From contig CAYRTD010000017.1 in the NCBI GenBank assembly GCA_964426915.1, forward strand, positions 1 through 42,334: a stretch of 42,334 bases of DNA. The letters are read 5' to 3'. A program made the translations under genes and the position numbers. Origin of the DNA: CAYRTD01 sp964426915 (GTDB lineage: Bacteria > Bacteroidota > Bacteroidia > Bacteroidales > GCA-2748055). The notes below the pieces were generated by a model. The model saw only the letters and a program-made list of their open reading frames with translations. It did no database searches and had not been told where the DNA came from. Positions 42,284 through 42,334 of the stretch are shown piece by piece; position 1 is the stretch's first letter, and every line of letters starts with the position of its first letter.

Positions 42284-42334
42284 AGTCTGTCCATAATGTC
42301 AGTGAGACTATGATTTTGGTTTTCAAAATCATTT
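42281..42334 (+). repeat. Dispersed repeat, left end running off the window (F)
   Basis: TAGAGTCTGTCCATAATGTC has one mismatch to the copy B terminus and is followed by AGTGAGACTATGATTTTGG, which matches copy A from 27976. A 25-base segment present in copy A between those two parts (from CGATATACTCATTCAG) is absent here. It contains the hairpin ATGATTTTG/CAAAATCAT (42310-42332). The copy is cut by the window edge. Confidence 0.8.

Overview
The window looks like chromosomal DNA of a Bacteroidota bacterium, probably Bacteroidales/Marinilabiliales-like. The reasons are type IX secretion (T9SS) proteins (PorQ, a PorP/SprF-family protein, a gliding-motility-type C-terminal sorting domain), Bacteroidota families DUF4783 and DUF1573, a two-component-type beta-propeller sensor, AT-rich intergenic DNA, and repeated matches to the Bacteroidota -7 box TAnnTTTG 23-58 bases before start codons. 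Species cannot be named from the sequence. No phage, CRISPR array, transposase, rRNA or tRNA was seen.

Layout. 1-337 holds no gene. 338-9155 is all minus strand: porQ, a secreted sulfatase with HEAT repeats, then a tightly overlapped unit glmM - HlyD-type adaptor - MacB/FtsX-type permease - TolC-type channel, with no ATPase subunit visible. 9382-13168 is a plus-strand unit: RluB-type pseudouridine synthase, era, der (all ribosome maturation) and a small lipoprotein. 13187-24015 is a minus-strand five-gene operon: a 1413-aa T9SS type-B cargo protein with six Ig-like repeats, a PorP/SprF partner, a PD40+PKD protein, a 324-aa secreted unknown, and a propeller/Y_Y_Y/SpoIIE-phosphatase sensor. It is preceded by a 1236-aa polytopic histidine kinase (24204-27914). 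This block is the most distinctive system in the window: a secreted surface protein, its outer-membrane partner and two membrane signalling proteins side by side.

27915-42334 is housekeeping and accessory metabolism broken up by a dispersed repeat family: rlmH, a DUF4783 protein, nadC, pdxH, a divergent-type glutamine synthetase, a PepSY membrane protein, valS, a ketopantoate-reductase-family protein, a DUF1573 lipoprotein, a class I aminotransferase, a NamZ-type (DUF1343) muramidase and a LolC/LolE-type permease.

The dispersed repeats have the terminus TAGTGTCTGTCCATAATGTC and imperfect inverted ends. They occur as a 478-bp copy, a 198-bp copy and several partial copies. Two copies start exactly on a TAG stop codon (nadC and the LolC/E-type permease) and a third terminus lies two bases after the stop of the ketopantoate-reductase-family gene. 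A separate 14-unit heptamer tandem repeat starts in the last codons of the aminotransferase gene.
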